DNA of 64,000 nt from Methylobacterium iners (GTDB taxonomy: Bacteria; Pseudomonadota; Alphaproteobacteria; Rhizobiales; Beijerinckiaceae): contig NZ_BPQP01000049.1 of NCBI RefSeq assembly GCF_022179305.1, positions 1-64,000 of the forward strand, given 5' to 3'. Below the pieces are notes generated by a model. It was not told the DNA's origin and ran no database searches. It worked only from the letters and a program-made list of their open reading frames with translations. The translations under genes were made by a program, and so were the position numbers. Positions 42,025 to 51,054 of the stretch are shown here, in pieces. Positions within the stretch are counted from its first letter, which is position 1. The number at the start of each line of letters is the position of its first letter.

Positions 42025-42049
42025 TGCCCGGCGGCAACGGGCATTTTTT
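42025..42049 (+). terminator. intrinsic-terminator-like hairpin in the dciA-mutY intergenic region
   Basis: TGCCCG (42025-42030) and CGGGCA (42038-42043) pair around a 7-nt loop and are followed directly by TTTTTT (42044-42049) on the plus strand. No annotated plus-strand gene ends here; it lies 76 bp upstream of mutY between two divergent genes. Confidence 0.5.
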
Positions 42050-42124
42050 CTCGCAGCAGATGCGACGAGCGGTCGAGCGTAACGCCTTTGCCGGACCTGG
42101 CGCTGCTTGTAAGGACGGGCGCCC

Positions 42125-43423
42125 ATGCCCACCCCCGATCCCAGGCCCAAGGCCGCAGACCTCCTCGTGTGGTACGACCGGCACCGCCGCGTCCTGCCCT
42201 GGCGAGCGCTCCCCGGCGAGACGCCGGACCCCTACCGCGTCTGGCTCTCGGAGGTGATGCTGCAGCAGACGACGATCGCGGCGGTGAAGCCCTACTTCGC
42301 CCGGTTCCTGGAGCGGTTCCCGACCCTGCAGGCGCTGGCGCTGGCGCCCGAGGAGACCGTGATGTCGACCTGGGCCGGACTGGGCTACTACTCGCGGGCG
42401 CGCAACCTCCATGCCTGCGCCAAGGCGGTCGCGGCCGCGGGCGGGTTTCCGGACGATGCCAAGGGCCTGCGGCGCCTGCCCGGCATCGGCGCCTACACGG
42501 CCGGGGCCATCGCGGCGATCGCCTTCGACCGGCAGGAAGCCGCGGTCGACGGCAATGTCGAGCGGGTGGTGACCCGCCTGTTCGCTATCGAGACGCCGCT
42601 GCCGGCGGCCCGGCCGGCGATCCGGGCGCTCACCCAGGACCTCGTGCCGGCCGACCGACCCGGTGATTTCGCGCAAGCCGTAATGGATCTCGGCGCCACG
42701 ATCTGCACCGTGAAGCGCCCGGCTTGCGCGCTCTGCCCCTGGATGGCGCCCTGCCAGGCGCGGGCGCTCGGCCTCCAGGAGACGTTTCCGCGCAAGGTGA
42801 AGAAGGTTCCCGGCGTGTTGAGGCGCGGCGCCGCCTTCGTCGCGATCCGCGGCGGCGACGAAGCGGTACTGCTGCGGACGCGCCCGGCCGAGGGCCTGCT
42901 CGGCGCGATGGCCGAGCCGCCGACGAGCGAATGGACGGCCGATTACGATCCGGCCCGGGCCCTGCTCGATGCGCCCCTCGACGCGCGCTGGCGGCGCCTG
43001 CCGGGGATCGTGCATCACGGCTTCACGCATTTTCCGCTTGATCTGACGGTCTTTCTTGCCCGCGTCGGCCTCGGCACCGTCGCGCCGGAGGGGATGCGCT
43101 TCACACCGCGCCGCGACCTCGCCGAGGAGCCGCTGCCCGGAGTGATGAAGAAGGTGCTGGCCCACGCCTTCGACCCAAAGCCCGAGGCGCCGAAAGCGCC
43201 CCGCGGCCGTCCGAAGAAACCTCCGGCCGCCGCGCCTCTCCTCGACGAGCCTGAACCACCTGAACCCGAGCCGGCCCCAAGGCTCCGGCCGGTGCCGAAG
43301 CCGCTGCCGCGGGTCATCGCTGCAACGGAGCCGGATGACGAGACCAGCGAAGCCCCGCCTGCGCACAACGCTGCGCCGCGCAAACGTTCCGTCGCCAAAC
43401 GCCCGGCATCGCGCAAGCGCTGA
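42125..43423 (+). CDS. mutY: A/G-specific adenine glycosylase
   Basis: A 432-residue MutY. Visible features: VWLSEVMLQQTTIAAV, the helix-hairpin-helix LRRLPGIGAYTAGAIAAIAF, catalytic Asp in AAVDGNVERVV, the [4Fe-4S] cluster motif CTVKRPACALCPWMAPC (C-x6-C-x2-C-x5-C), and a NUDIX-like C-terminal domain (HHGFTHFPLDLTVFLARV) that recognises 8-oxoG. It removes adenine opposite 8-oxoguanine. The last 70 residues are a Pro/Ala/Lys-rich tail unusual in E. coli MutY but common in this group. ATG 42125. Confidence 0.96.
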   Translation: MPTPDPRPKAADLLVWYDRHRRVLPWRALPGETPDPYRVWLSEVMLQQTTIAAVKPYFARFLERFPTLQALALAPEETVMSTWAGLGYYSRARNLHACAKAVAAAGGFPDDAKGLRRLPGIGAYTAGAIAAIAFDRQEAAVDGNVERVVTRLFAIETPLPAARPAIRALTQDLVPADRPGDFAQAVMDLGATICTVKRPACALCPWMAPCQARALGLQETFPRKVKKVPGVLRRGAAFVAIRGGDEAVLLRTRPAEGLLGAMAEPPTSEWTADYDPARALLDAPLDARWRRLPGIVHHGFTHFPLDLTVFLARVGLGTVAPEGMRFTPRRDLAEEPLPGVMKKVLAHAFDPKPEAPKAPRGRPKKPPAAAPLLDEPEPPEPEPAPRLRPVPKPLPRVIAATEPDDETSEAPPAHNAAPRKRSVAKRPASRKR

Positions 43424-43437
43424 TCACCCCCGGCCTT

Positions 43438-43470
43438 GAGCGCCGCCCCTCGCGAAGAGAGGCGGCGCTC
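43438..43470. terminator. hairpin between convergent mutY and ccrM
   Basis: GAGCGCCGCC (43438-43447) and GGCGGCGCTC (43461-43470) form a perfect 10-bp stem; an inner CTC/GAG pair extends it. It lies 14 bp after each stop codon, and can serve both directions. Confidence 0.65.
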
Positions 43471-43484
43471 GACCGAGAAGCCGA

Positions 43485-45277
<1,793 letters not shown>

Positions 45278-45628
45278 ATGAACATGAAGCCTGTCCGTAC
45301 CGTCGCTGTTCTCGGCACCGCCCTCACGCTCGCCTCGATCGGCCTCCCAGCCATGGCGCAGACCGGCGCGGCCTCCTGGTATGCGAGCGGCTCGCGCACG
45401 GCGAATGGCGAGCGCTTCAACCCCAACGGCATGACGGCCGCCCATCGCACGCTGCCCTTCGGCACTCGCGTGCGCGTGCACAACACCAGCACCGGCCGCT
45501 CGGTCGTGGTCCGCATCAACGATCGCGGCCCCTTCGCGCATGGGCGCATCATCGATCTCGCCCGCGGCTCGGCTCGGGCGCTCGGCATGGGCGGCGTGGC
45601 GAAGGTCGCCTTGACCGTCGTCGACTGA
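45278..45628 (+). CDS. small RlpA-like (DPBB) secreted protein
   Basis: A 116-residue protein: signal peptide (TVAVLGTALTLASIGLPAMA, cleavage near residue 28) and one double-psi beta-barrel domain with ASWYASGSRTANGERFNPNG, TAAHRTLPFGTRVRV, and the acidic INDRGPFAHGRIIDLARG. It lacks the SPOR domain of full RlpA, so it is a short form. RlpA proteins are lytic transglycosylases acting on denuded glycan or structural envelope proteins; which applies is unknown. ATG 45278 has AAGGG 7 bp upstream; ATG 45272 and 45284 are alternatives. Confidence 0.88.
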   Translation: MNMKPVRTVAVLGTALTLASIGLPAMAQTGAASWYASGSRTANGERFNPNGMTAAHRTLPFGTRVRVHNTSTGRSVVVRINDRGPFAHGRIIDLARGSARALGMGGVAKVALTVVD

Positions 45629-45711
45629 GCCATCCGCTACCGGCCGGCGTTGTTCGTCCGGCGGTCGGCACCACATGGGGTGCTCGAAAGCTAAGGGGCT
45701 CTGGTGACACG

Positions 45712-46029
45712 ATGCCGAAACCGCTGATCGTCGAACTTCCGCACGAGCTTGGCCCTGTCGAGGCCAGGCGCCGCATTGCGGAGGGGCTGGACCAGATGAA
45801 GGGCATGCTCCTCAAGGCCGGCGTCGCCGTCGACTCCATGGCCTGGACCGGCGATCGCCTCGACTTCGCGGTCGCGGCCATGGGTCAGAAGGTCGACGGT
45901 CAGGTCGACGTGCGGCCCGAGACGGTACGCATCGAGGTGCGGCTTCCGCTGCTCCTCGCTCTCTTCGCGCAAAAGATCCAGAAGTCGATCGGCAAGGAGG
46001 GCGGCAACCTCCTCCTGACGAAGAAGTAG
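45712..46029 (+). CDS. polyhydroxyalkanoic acid system family protein
   Basis: A 105-residue protein resembling the PHA-granule-region family (PHA_gran_rgn): PKPLIVELPHELGPVEARRR at the start, a Trp-Gly/Thr-Gly-Asp segment AWTGDRLDFAVAAMG, QVDVRPETVRIEVRLPLLLAL and a Lys-rich end. Family members are predicted to bind PHA granules or regulate them, but no activity is known. It is 30 kb from phaA/B/R here. ATG 45712 lies 83 bp after the RlpA-like stop. Confidence 0.75.
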   Translation: MPKPLIVELPHELGPVEARRRIAEGLDQMKGMLLKAGVAVDSMAWTGDRLDFAVAAMGQKVDGQVDVRPETVRIEVRLPLLLALFAQKIQKSIGKEGGNLLLTKK

Positions 46030-46106
46030 TACGGAGCGGCGTGCGGAACCGGCCTTTGCGGCCATCCGTTTCGTTGGCGTAATCCTTGAGCTTCGCGAGG
46101 CGGCGC

Positions 46107-46316
46107 ATGGCAAATCCCGGTCCGATTCCTGAGGCGCCGGTCCCCGAGACGCCCTACGAGCCGCCGCACACGCCGATTCCGAGCCCTGGCCCCGAGATTC
46201 CGGGGGAAACCCCGGTGGAAGCGCCGGGCGGACGACCGGCCGAGATCCCGATCAACGATCCCGGCACCTCGCCGCAGATCACGCCCGATCCCTCGCCAAC
46301 GGGGCCGGTGGCGTAA
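46107..46316 (+). CDS. small proline-rich hypothetical protein
   Basis: A 69-residue protein made mostly of Pro, Glu, Thr and Gly (for example PIPEAPVPETPYEPP and PSPGPEIPGETPVEAPG). It has no signal peptide or membrane segment. Proteins of this composition are common in Methylobacterium-like genomes but have no function assigned. ATG 46107 follows GCGAGG; an earlier in-frame start at 46086 is possible. The biased codon pattern of a real gene supports it, but the low complexity weakens confidence. Confidence 0.55.
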   Translation: MANPGPIPEAPVPETPYEPPHTPIPSPGPEIPGETPVEAPGGRPAEIPINDPGTSPQITPDPSPTGPVA

Positions 46317-46372
46317 GGTCCGTACGCCCAGCGGATTTGTTCGCGCCGCACGGCGCTGCCATAAGCCGGCGC

Positions 46373-48190
46373 ATGGCCGCCCCACCGCTCCTGACCCTGC
46401 AAGACGTCGCGCTCACCTTCGGCGGCACCCCGCTGATCGAGGAGGCCGCGATCGCGATCTCGCCGGGCGAGCGGGCCTGCCTCGTCGGCCGCAACGGCTC
46501 GGGCAAGTCGACGCTGCTCAAGATCGCGGCGGGGCTCCTCGAGCCCGACCGCGGGGTGCGCTTCCTGCAGCCCGGCACCACCATCCGCTATCTCGCGCAG
46601 GAGCCCGACTTCTCAGGCTTCGAGACGACGCTCGGCTTCGTCGAGGCGGGCCTGATGGGCGGCGACGATCATTACCGGGCGCGCTACCTCCTTGAGAGCC
46701 TCGGGCTTACCGGCGCGGAGGACCCGACGAATCTGTCGGGCGGGGAGGGGCGGCGCGCGGCGCTCGCCCAGGCGCTCGCGCCCGAGCCCGATATCCTCAT
46801 GCTCGACGAGCCGACCAACCATCTCGATCTGCCGGCGATCGAGTGGCTCGAAGCCGAGCTCAAGGGCAGCCGCTCGGCTCTCGTCCTCATCAGCCACGAT
46901 CGGCGCTTTCTCTCGGCCCTGTCGCGCAGCACGGTCTGGCTCGACCGCGGCGTCACGCGCCGGATCGAGCAGGGTTTCTCGGGCTTCGAGGCCTGGCGCG
47001 ACGCCTTCCTCGAAGAGGAGGAGCGCGACCGACACAAGCTCGACCGCAAGATCGCGGACGAGGAGCATTGGTTGCGCTACGGCGTCACCGCCCGGCGCAA
47101 GCGCAACGTCCGCCGGCTCGGCAACCTGCATGCCCTGCGCAAGGAGCGGCGCGAGGACCGGCGCCCCGTCGGCACGGCGACGCTGAACTCCACCGAGGCG
47201 GACGCGTCGGGCGCGCTGGTGGTCGAGGCCAAGCAGATCGGCAAAGCCTACGGCGACCGCCGGATCGTGGACGACCTCTCGCTCCGGGTCATGCGGGGGG
47301 ACCGCCTCGGCATCGTCGGCGCGAACGGGGCGGGCAAGACCACGCTCATCAACCTGCTGACCGGGAGCCTCGCGCCCGATACCGGCACGGTCAGGCTCGG
47401 CACGAACCTGCGCATGACGCTGCTCGACCAGGCCCGCGCGGTGCTCGAACCCGGCATGACCGTCACCGACGTCCTCACCGGTGGTCGGGGCGACAGCGTG
47501 ACGGTGGGCGGCGTCAGCCGCCACGTGATCGGCTACCTCAAGGATTTCTTGTTCGCGCCCGAACAGGCGCGGACGCCCGTCAGCGTGCTCTCGGGCGGCG
47601 AGCGCAACCGCCTCCTCATCGCCCGTGCGCTGGCGCAGGCCTCGAACCTCCTCGTCCTCGACGAGCCGACGAACGACCTCGACCTCGAGACCCTCGACCT
47701 CCTTCAGGAGATGCTGACCGAGTACGCCGGAACCCTGATCCTGGTGAGCCACGACCGTGACTTCCTCGACCGGGTGGTGGGCAGCGTGCTGGTCAGCGAG
47801 GGCGAGGGCCGCTGGGTCGAGTATGCCGGCGGCTACAGCGATATGGTCGCCCAGCGCGGGGAGGGGATTGCGGCCCGCAAGGCCGCGCAGGGACCGAAGG
47901 CCGAGAAGGCGAGGCCGGAGCGGTTGGAGGCCTCCGGCGCCCGCCCCATCCGAGCCAAGCTCGGCTTCAAGGACCAGCACGAGCTGAAGACGCTGCCGGA
48001 GCGGATCGCCAAGCTCGAGGCGGGGATCGAGCGTCTGCGCGCGGTGCTCGCCGACCCGCAGCTCTACGCCCGCGACCCGGCCCGATTCGAGAAGGCCTCG
48101 GGCCTTCTCGCCCAGGCCGAGACCGAGCTTGCCGAGGCCGAGGATCGCTGGCTGGCCCTGGAAATGCTGCGGGAGGAAGCGGAGGGCTGA
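46373..48190 (+). CDS. ABC-F family ATPase (Uup-like)
   Basis: A 605-residue duplicated ATPase without membrane domain. First domain: VGRNGSGKSTLLK, LSGGEGRRAALAQAL, LMLDEPTNHLDLPAI; second: [44 protein letters not shown] linker of about 75 residues (WRDAFLEEEERDRHKLDRK and following) joins them, and the C-terminal 90 residues form a coiled coil (LKTLPERIAKLEAGIERLRA). ABC-F proteins act on ribosomes; the C-terminal coil points to Uup, which affects DNA-related recombination and ribosome function. ATG 46373 is preferred over the frame start at 46337. Confidence 0.92.
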   Translation: MAAPPLLTLQDVALTFGGTPLIEEAAIAISPGERACLVGRNGSGKSTLLKIAAGLLEPDRGVRFLQPGTTIRYLAQEPDFSGFETTLGFVEAGLMGGDDHYRARYLLESLGLTGAEDPTNLSGGEGRRAALAQALAPEPDILMLDEPTNHLDLPAIEWLEAELKGSRSALVLISHDRRFLSALSRSTVWLDRGVTRRIEQGFSGFEAWRDAFLEEEERDRHKLDRKIADEEHWLRYGVTARRKRNVRRLGNLHALRKERREDRRPVGTATLNSTEADASGALVVEAKQIGKAYGDRRIVDDLSLRVMRGDRLGIVGANGAGKTTLINLLTGSLAPDTGTVRLGTNLRMTLLDQARAVLEPGMTVTDVLTGGRGDSVTVGGVSRHVIGYLKDFLFAPEQARTPVSVLSGGERNRLLIARALAQASNLLVLDEPTNDLDLETLDLLQEMLTEYAGTLILVSHDRDFLDRVVGSVLVSEGEGRWVEYAGGYSDMVAQRGEGIAARKAAQGPKAEKARPERLEASGARPIRAKLGFKDQHELKTLPERIAKLEAGIERLRAVLADPQLYARDPARFEKASGLLAQAETELAEAEDRWLALEMLREEAEG

Positions 48191-48280
48191 GCCGCACAGC
48201 CTTCATGATGCCGTGAAGTTGAGGCCTCACCACGTGATCGCCGAGCGGCTGCGCGCCGCCCCGCGCCATCGAGGTCAACC

Positions 48281-50272
48281 GTGCCGTCCGCCCCCACGCA
48301 AAGCACCCTGTTCGCTCGGTTCGGCTGGCTCACGGGTCTTCCGGTGCTCGCTCTCATCATCGGTGCGGCGATCCATCTCGGCACGCCGCGGATCGAGGCG
48401 GAGCTCGCGGGCGAGGCGGCCCGGGTCGTGGCCGCGACGGGTGAGGCGGGCGCCGAGCCCTGGCTCGTCGCGAGCGTGCAGGGCCGCGACCTCTCGGTGA
48501 GCGGCGAAGCTCCGAGCGCCGAGGCGCGGGCAGCGGCCCTCCGCCAGCTCGACGCGCTCCCCGGCCTGCGCCGGCTCGAGAACGGGATCGGCTTGGTCGA
48601 GCCGGCCTCGCCCTTCGTCTGGACTGCGACGCGCTCCGCGTCCGACCGGATCGAGATCGCCGGCAGCCGGCCTGCGGAGATCGGCCCGGCGGGATCGGCA
48701 CGACTTCTCGCGCCGGCGCTTCCGGCTGGCGTGACTCTGCGGGACGGCTCGCGGCGGGCGAGGGGCGCCCCTCCGGATTTCGGGACCGCCTCGGCCTACA
48801 GCCTCGCCCGGCTCGGCGAACTCCTGCCGGGCGCCAAGGCGACGATCGAAGACACGACCCTGTCCTTCGCCGGAGAGGCGGCGAGCGCGGCCGATTACGA
48901 GCGCTTCCGCGCGGCGCTCACCGAGCTGCCGCACGGCTACACCCTGGCCAAGGCCGAGATCCTGCCCGCGAAGGTCGAGGATTTCCGGTTCAGCGTGTCG
49001 CGCGAGCCCGGCCGCCTCGTCCTCTCCGGCAACGTGATCTCGGAGGCCGCGCGCGCCGAGATCCGCGCCCTCGCGTCCGAAATCTCCGAAGGTGCCACGG
49101 TCGAAGACCGGACCCGGACGGCCCGCGGGCTCGATCTGGGCATCGACCCGGCTGCCCTGACCCGGTTCATGTTCCGGGTCGCCGGCCTGATGCAGGACGG
49201 CAGCGTCGAGCTTGCGGGCGCCACGCTCTCGGCCGTCGGCACCGCGCTCGACCGTCAGGCGACTTCGGAGGTCGGCGCGTTCATCCGAGATGCAAGGCCT
49301 GCCGGGATCGGCGAGGGGACGGTGAGGCTCGGCACGCGGCCACTCTCGCCCTACCGGGTCACCATTCGCCGAGAGGCCGAGAGCGTCACCCTGAGCGGCC
49401 ATCTGCCCGACGACCGCGTCCGGGAGCGCCTGCTCGCCGCCCTGCGGCCGCGCTTCTTCCACGAGCGCGTCGTCGACCGACTGCGGATTGCGGAAGGCGC
49501 GCCGGCCGAGCTGCCCGCCGTGCTCGATCTCGCGCTCGGATCGCTCTCGACGCTGGCGAGGGGCGAGGCGGCATTGGCCGACCGGACGGTGAAGCTCAGC
49601 GGCGAGAGCCTCTACCGCGAGAGCGCCGGGCGTATCGCGTCGGATTTCCGGCGTTCGCTCCCGGCGAGCTGGCAATCCGACGTCGCCATCAGGGCGCCCG
49701 GCGAGACCGAGCCCCGCGATGAAGCCGCCTGCGCGGCCGCATTCGGGCAGGCGGTCGAGGGCAAGATTCTTCGCTTCACGCCCGGCAGCACCGTCCTGAC
49801 GCCCGAGTTCTACCCCCTCCTCGACGCGCTCGCCGCCCTCGCCAAGAGCTGTCCCGCCACGCGGATCGAGGTGTCGGGTCACGCCGACCCGGCCGGCACC
49901 GCTCCGCGAGACGCGAAGCCCGTCCTCGACACGGCCGTGGTCGACAGCACCGCCTCGGTCGACACGACGCCGCCAAGGCCGGACCCGGTGGCGGATGCGG
50001 GCAAGGCACGTTCCGGGAAGACGGACAATCTGAAGGGCGGATCGCGGGCAGCGAACGCCGCCCCGGGGAGCAAGCCGCCGGCGAAACCCGCCGAAGCGAA
50101 GGCCGTGGCGAACGCTCCTGCAGCGCCCGAGCCGGACCTTCCGCGGCAGCGCGCCCTTGTGATCCTGGATTACCTGACGAAGGCCGGCATCCCTGTCGAC
50201 AGGGTCGTCGCGGCGCCTGACGACCGGTCGCCCTCCGAACGCCAGGGCATCGGATTCACGCGGCGCCCGTGA
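48281..50272 (+). CDS. BON/OmpA-domain envelope protein with a split OmpA domain
   Basis: A 663-residue protein: one N-terminal membrane helix (about 13-33, WLTGLPVLALIIGAAIHLG), several BON-like repeats (for example VQGRDLSVSGEAPSAEARAA, REPGRLVLSGNVISEAARAE, RREAESVTLSGHLPDDRVRE), and an OmpA-like C-terminus. In the OmpA domain the diaminopimelate-binding pair is Asp536 in EVSGHADPAGT and Arg624 in RQRALVILDYL. These are normally about 15 residues apart, but here a Pro/Ala/Lys-rich insert of about 70 residues separates them. BON plus OmpA recalls mycobacterial OmpATb/ArfA. GTG 48281 is the start. The next small membrane gene (decayed) may have been its partner. Confidence 0.85.
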   Translation: MPSAPTQSTLFARFGWLTGLPVLALIIGAAIHLGTPRIEAELAGEAARVVAATGEAGAEPWLVASVQGRDLSVSGEAPSAEARAAALRQLDALPGLRRLENGIGLVEPASPFVWTATRSASDRIEIAGSRPAEIGPAGSARLLAPALPAGVTLRDGSRRARGAPPDFGTASAYSLARLGELLPGAKATIEDTTLSFAGEAASAADYERFRAALTELPHGYTLAKAEILPAKVEDFRFSVSREPGRLVLSGNVISEAARAEIRALASEISEGATVEDRTRTARGLDLGIDPAALTRFMFRVAGLMQDGSVELAGATLSAVGTALDRQATSEVGAFIRDARPAGIGEGTVRLGTRPLSPYRVTIRREAESVTLSGHLPDDRVRERLLAALRPRFFHERVVDRLRIAEGAPAELPAVLDLALGSLSTLARGEAALADRTVKLSGESLYRESAGRIASDFRRSLPASWQSDVAIRAPGETEPRDEAACAAAFGQAVEGKILRFTPGSTVLTPEFYPLLDALAALAKSCPATRIEVSGHADPAGTAPRDAKPVLDTAVVDSTASVDTTPPRPDPVADAGKARSGKTDNLKGGSRAANAAPGSKPPAKPAEAKAVANAPAAPEPDLPRQRALVILDYLTKAGIPVDRVVAAPDDRSPSERQGIGFTRRP

Positions 50273-50300
50273 CGCGACTGCGGCAGGGGGACGCGCCATA

Positions 50301-50597
50301 ATGCTTCTCTTCGCGACACTGTAGCCGGCCCTCCTCGCCGGCCTCATCCTCGGAACGCTCGTCGGCGGCCTGAGCGACCTTCCGTCGAGCTGGCCTGCCC
50401 GCGCCACTGCCCTCATCCTCGCCGCGCTGGCGATCGGGCTCGCCGGTCTCGCCGTCAGCAGCCTCATTGCGGGATCGCCGGGTTTCTGGCTCGAGGCCTC
50501 GGCCCTGATCTTCGGCGCTTACGTCGTCGGCTGCCTGACGGGAGGTGTCACCGCCTCGCGCCGTGCCGACCTCCCGAGCGACTCGATTGAGAGCTGA
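50301..50597 (+). pseudogene. small membrane-protein gene with an amber codon at position 8
   Basis: ATG 50301 opens MLLFATL, then TAG (50322-50324), then the frame runs open for 90 codons (PALLAGLILGTLVGGL, LILAALAIGLAGLAVSSLI, SALIFGAYVVGCLTGG) to TGA 50595-50597. The three hydrophobic stretches and the uninterrupted frame show a real gene for a protein of about 98 residues. A Trp would fit the membrane helix at the amber position (TGG-to-TAG). No further ATG or GTG lies near, so translation of the rest is unlikely. It follows the OmpA gene by 28 bp and was probably co-transcribed with it. Sequencing error is possible. Confidence 0.65.
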
Positions 50598-51054
50598 CGG
50601 TCCCGGGCGGCGCTCCCGGTCGCCGGAACGTTCACGATGTCGGGAGCGGCCTGAGGCGCTCGTCGGCGGCGGCGGCAGGCGACGCCCCGCCCGACCACGA
50701 GCGCGTCGATCCATCGGCGCTCCGGAACGAAGGTCGGGCCGTCCCTCACGCTACGACTGACGATCGCGCGAACCCTGAGACTCGGGCGCGCCATCCCTGA
50801 CGATCCGACGGCTTGTCGTCATCAAGCCTTCACATGCGCCCTCCAGACAGACGCCCCGAATTGCGAGCGTATACGCGGTCTAACAGAAAGCAATTGAGCC
50901 AGCTAATATATGGTCCGGTGAGGTTATTCATCGCATCATGGCCGCCGTATTAGATTACTCCGGCACATTTGCCTTCATCGACTGCAATTGTATCGATCTA
51001 CAACCTCAAGCGCGGTGACGCGCTCCCTCCCGCATCAACGGACAGGACGGCACG
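50598..51054. other. gene-free stretch upstream of the secreted nuclease gene
   Basis: The left half is GC-rich and holds nothing recognised. The right part (about 50860-51000) is AT-rich for this genome, with TAATATATGG and TATTAGATTACT, and is the probable promoter of the nuclease gene; hexamers at standard spacing were not found. The ribosome site before 51055 is AGGACGG. Confidence 0.45.

Noticed and set aside
48275-50467. 730-codon minus-strand frame opposite the BON/OmpA gene
   Set aside because: Antisense shadow; runs through two genes and has no recognisable domain.
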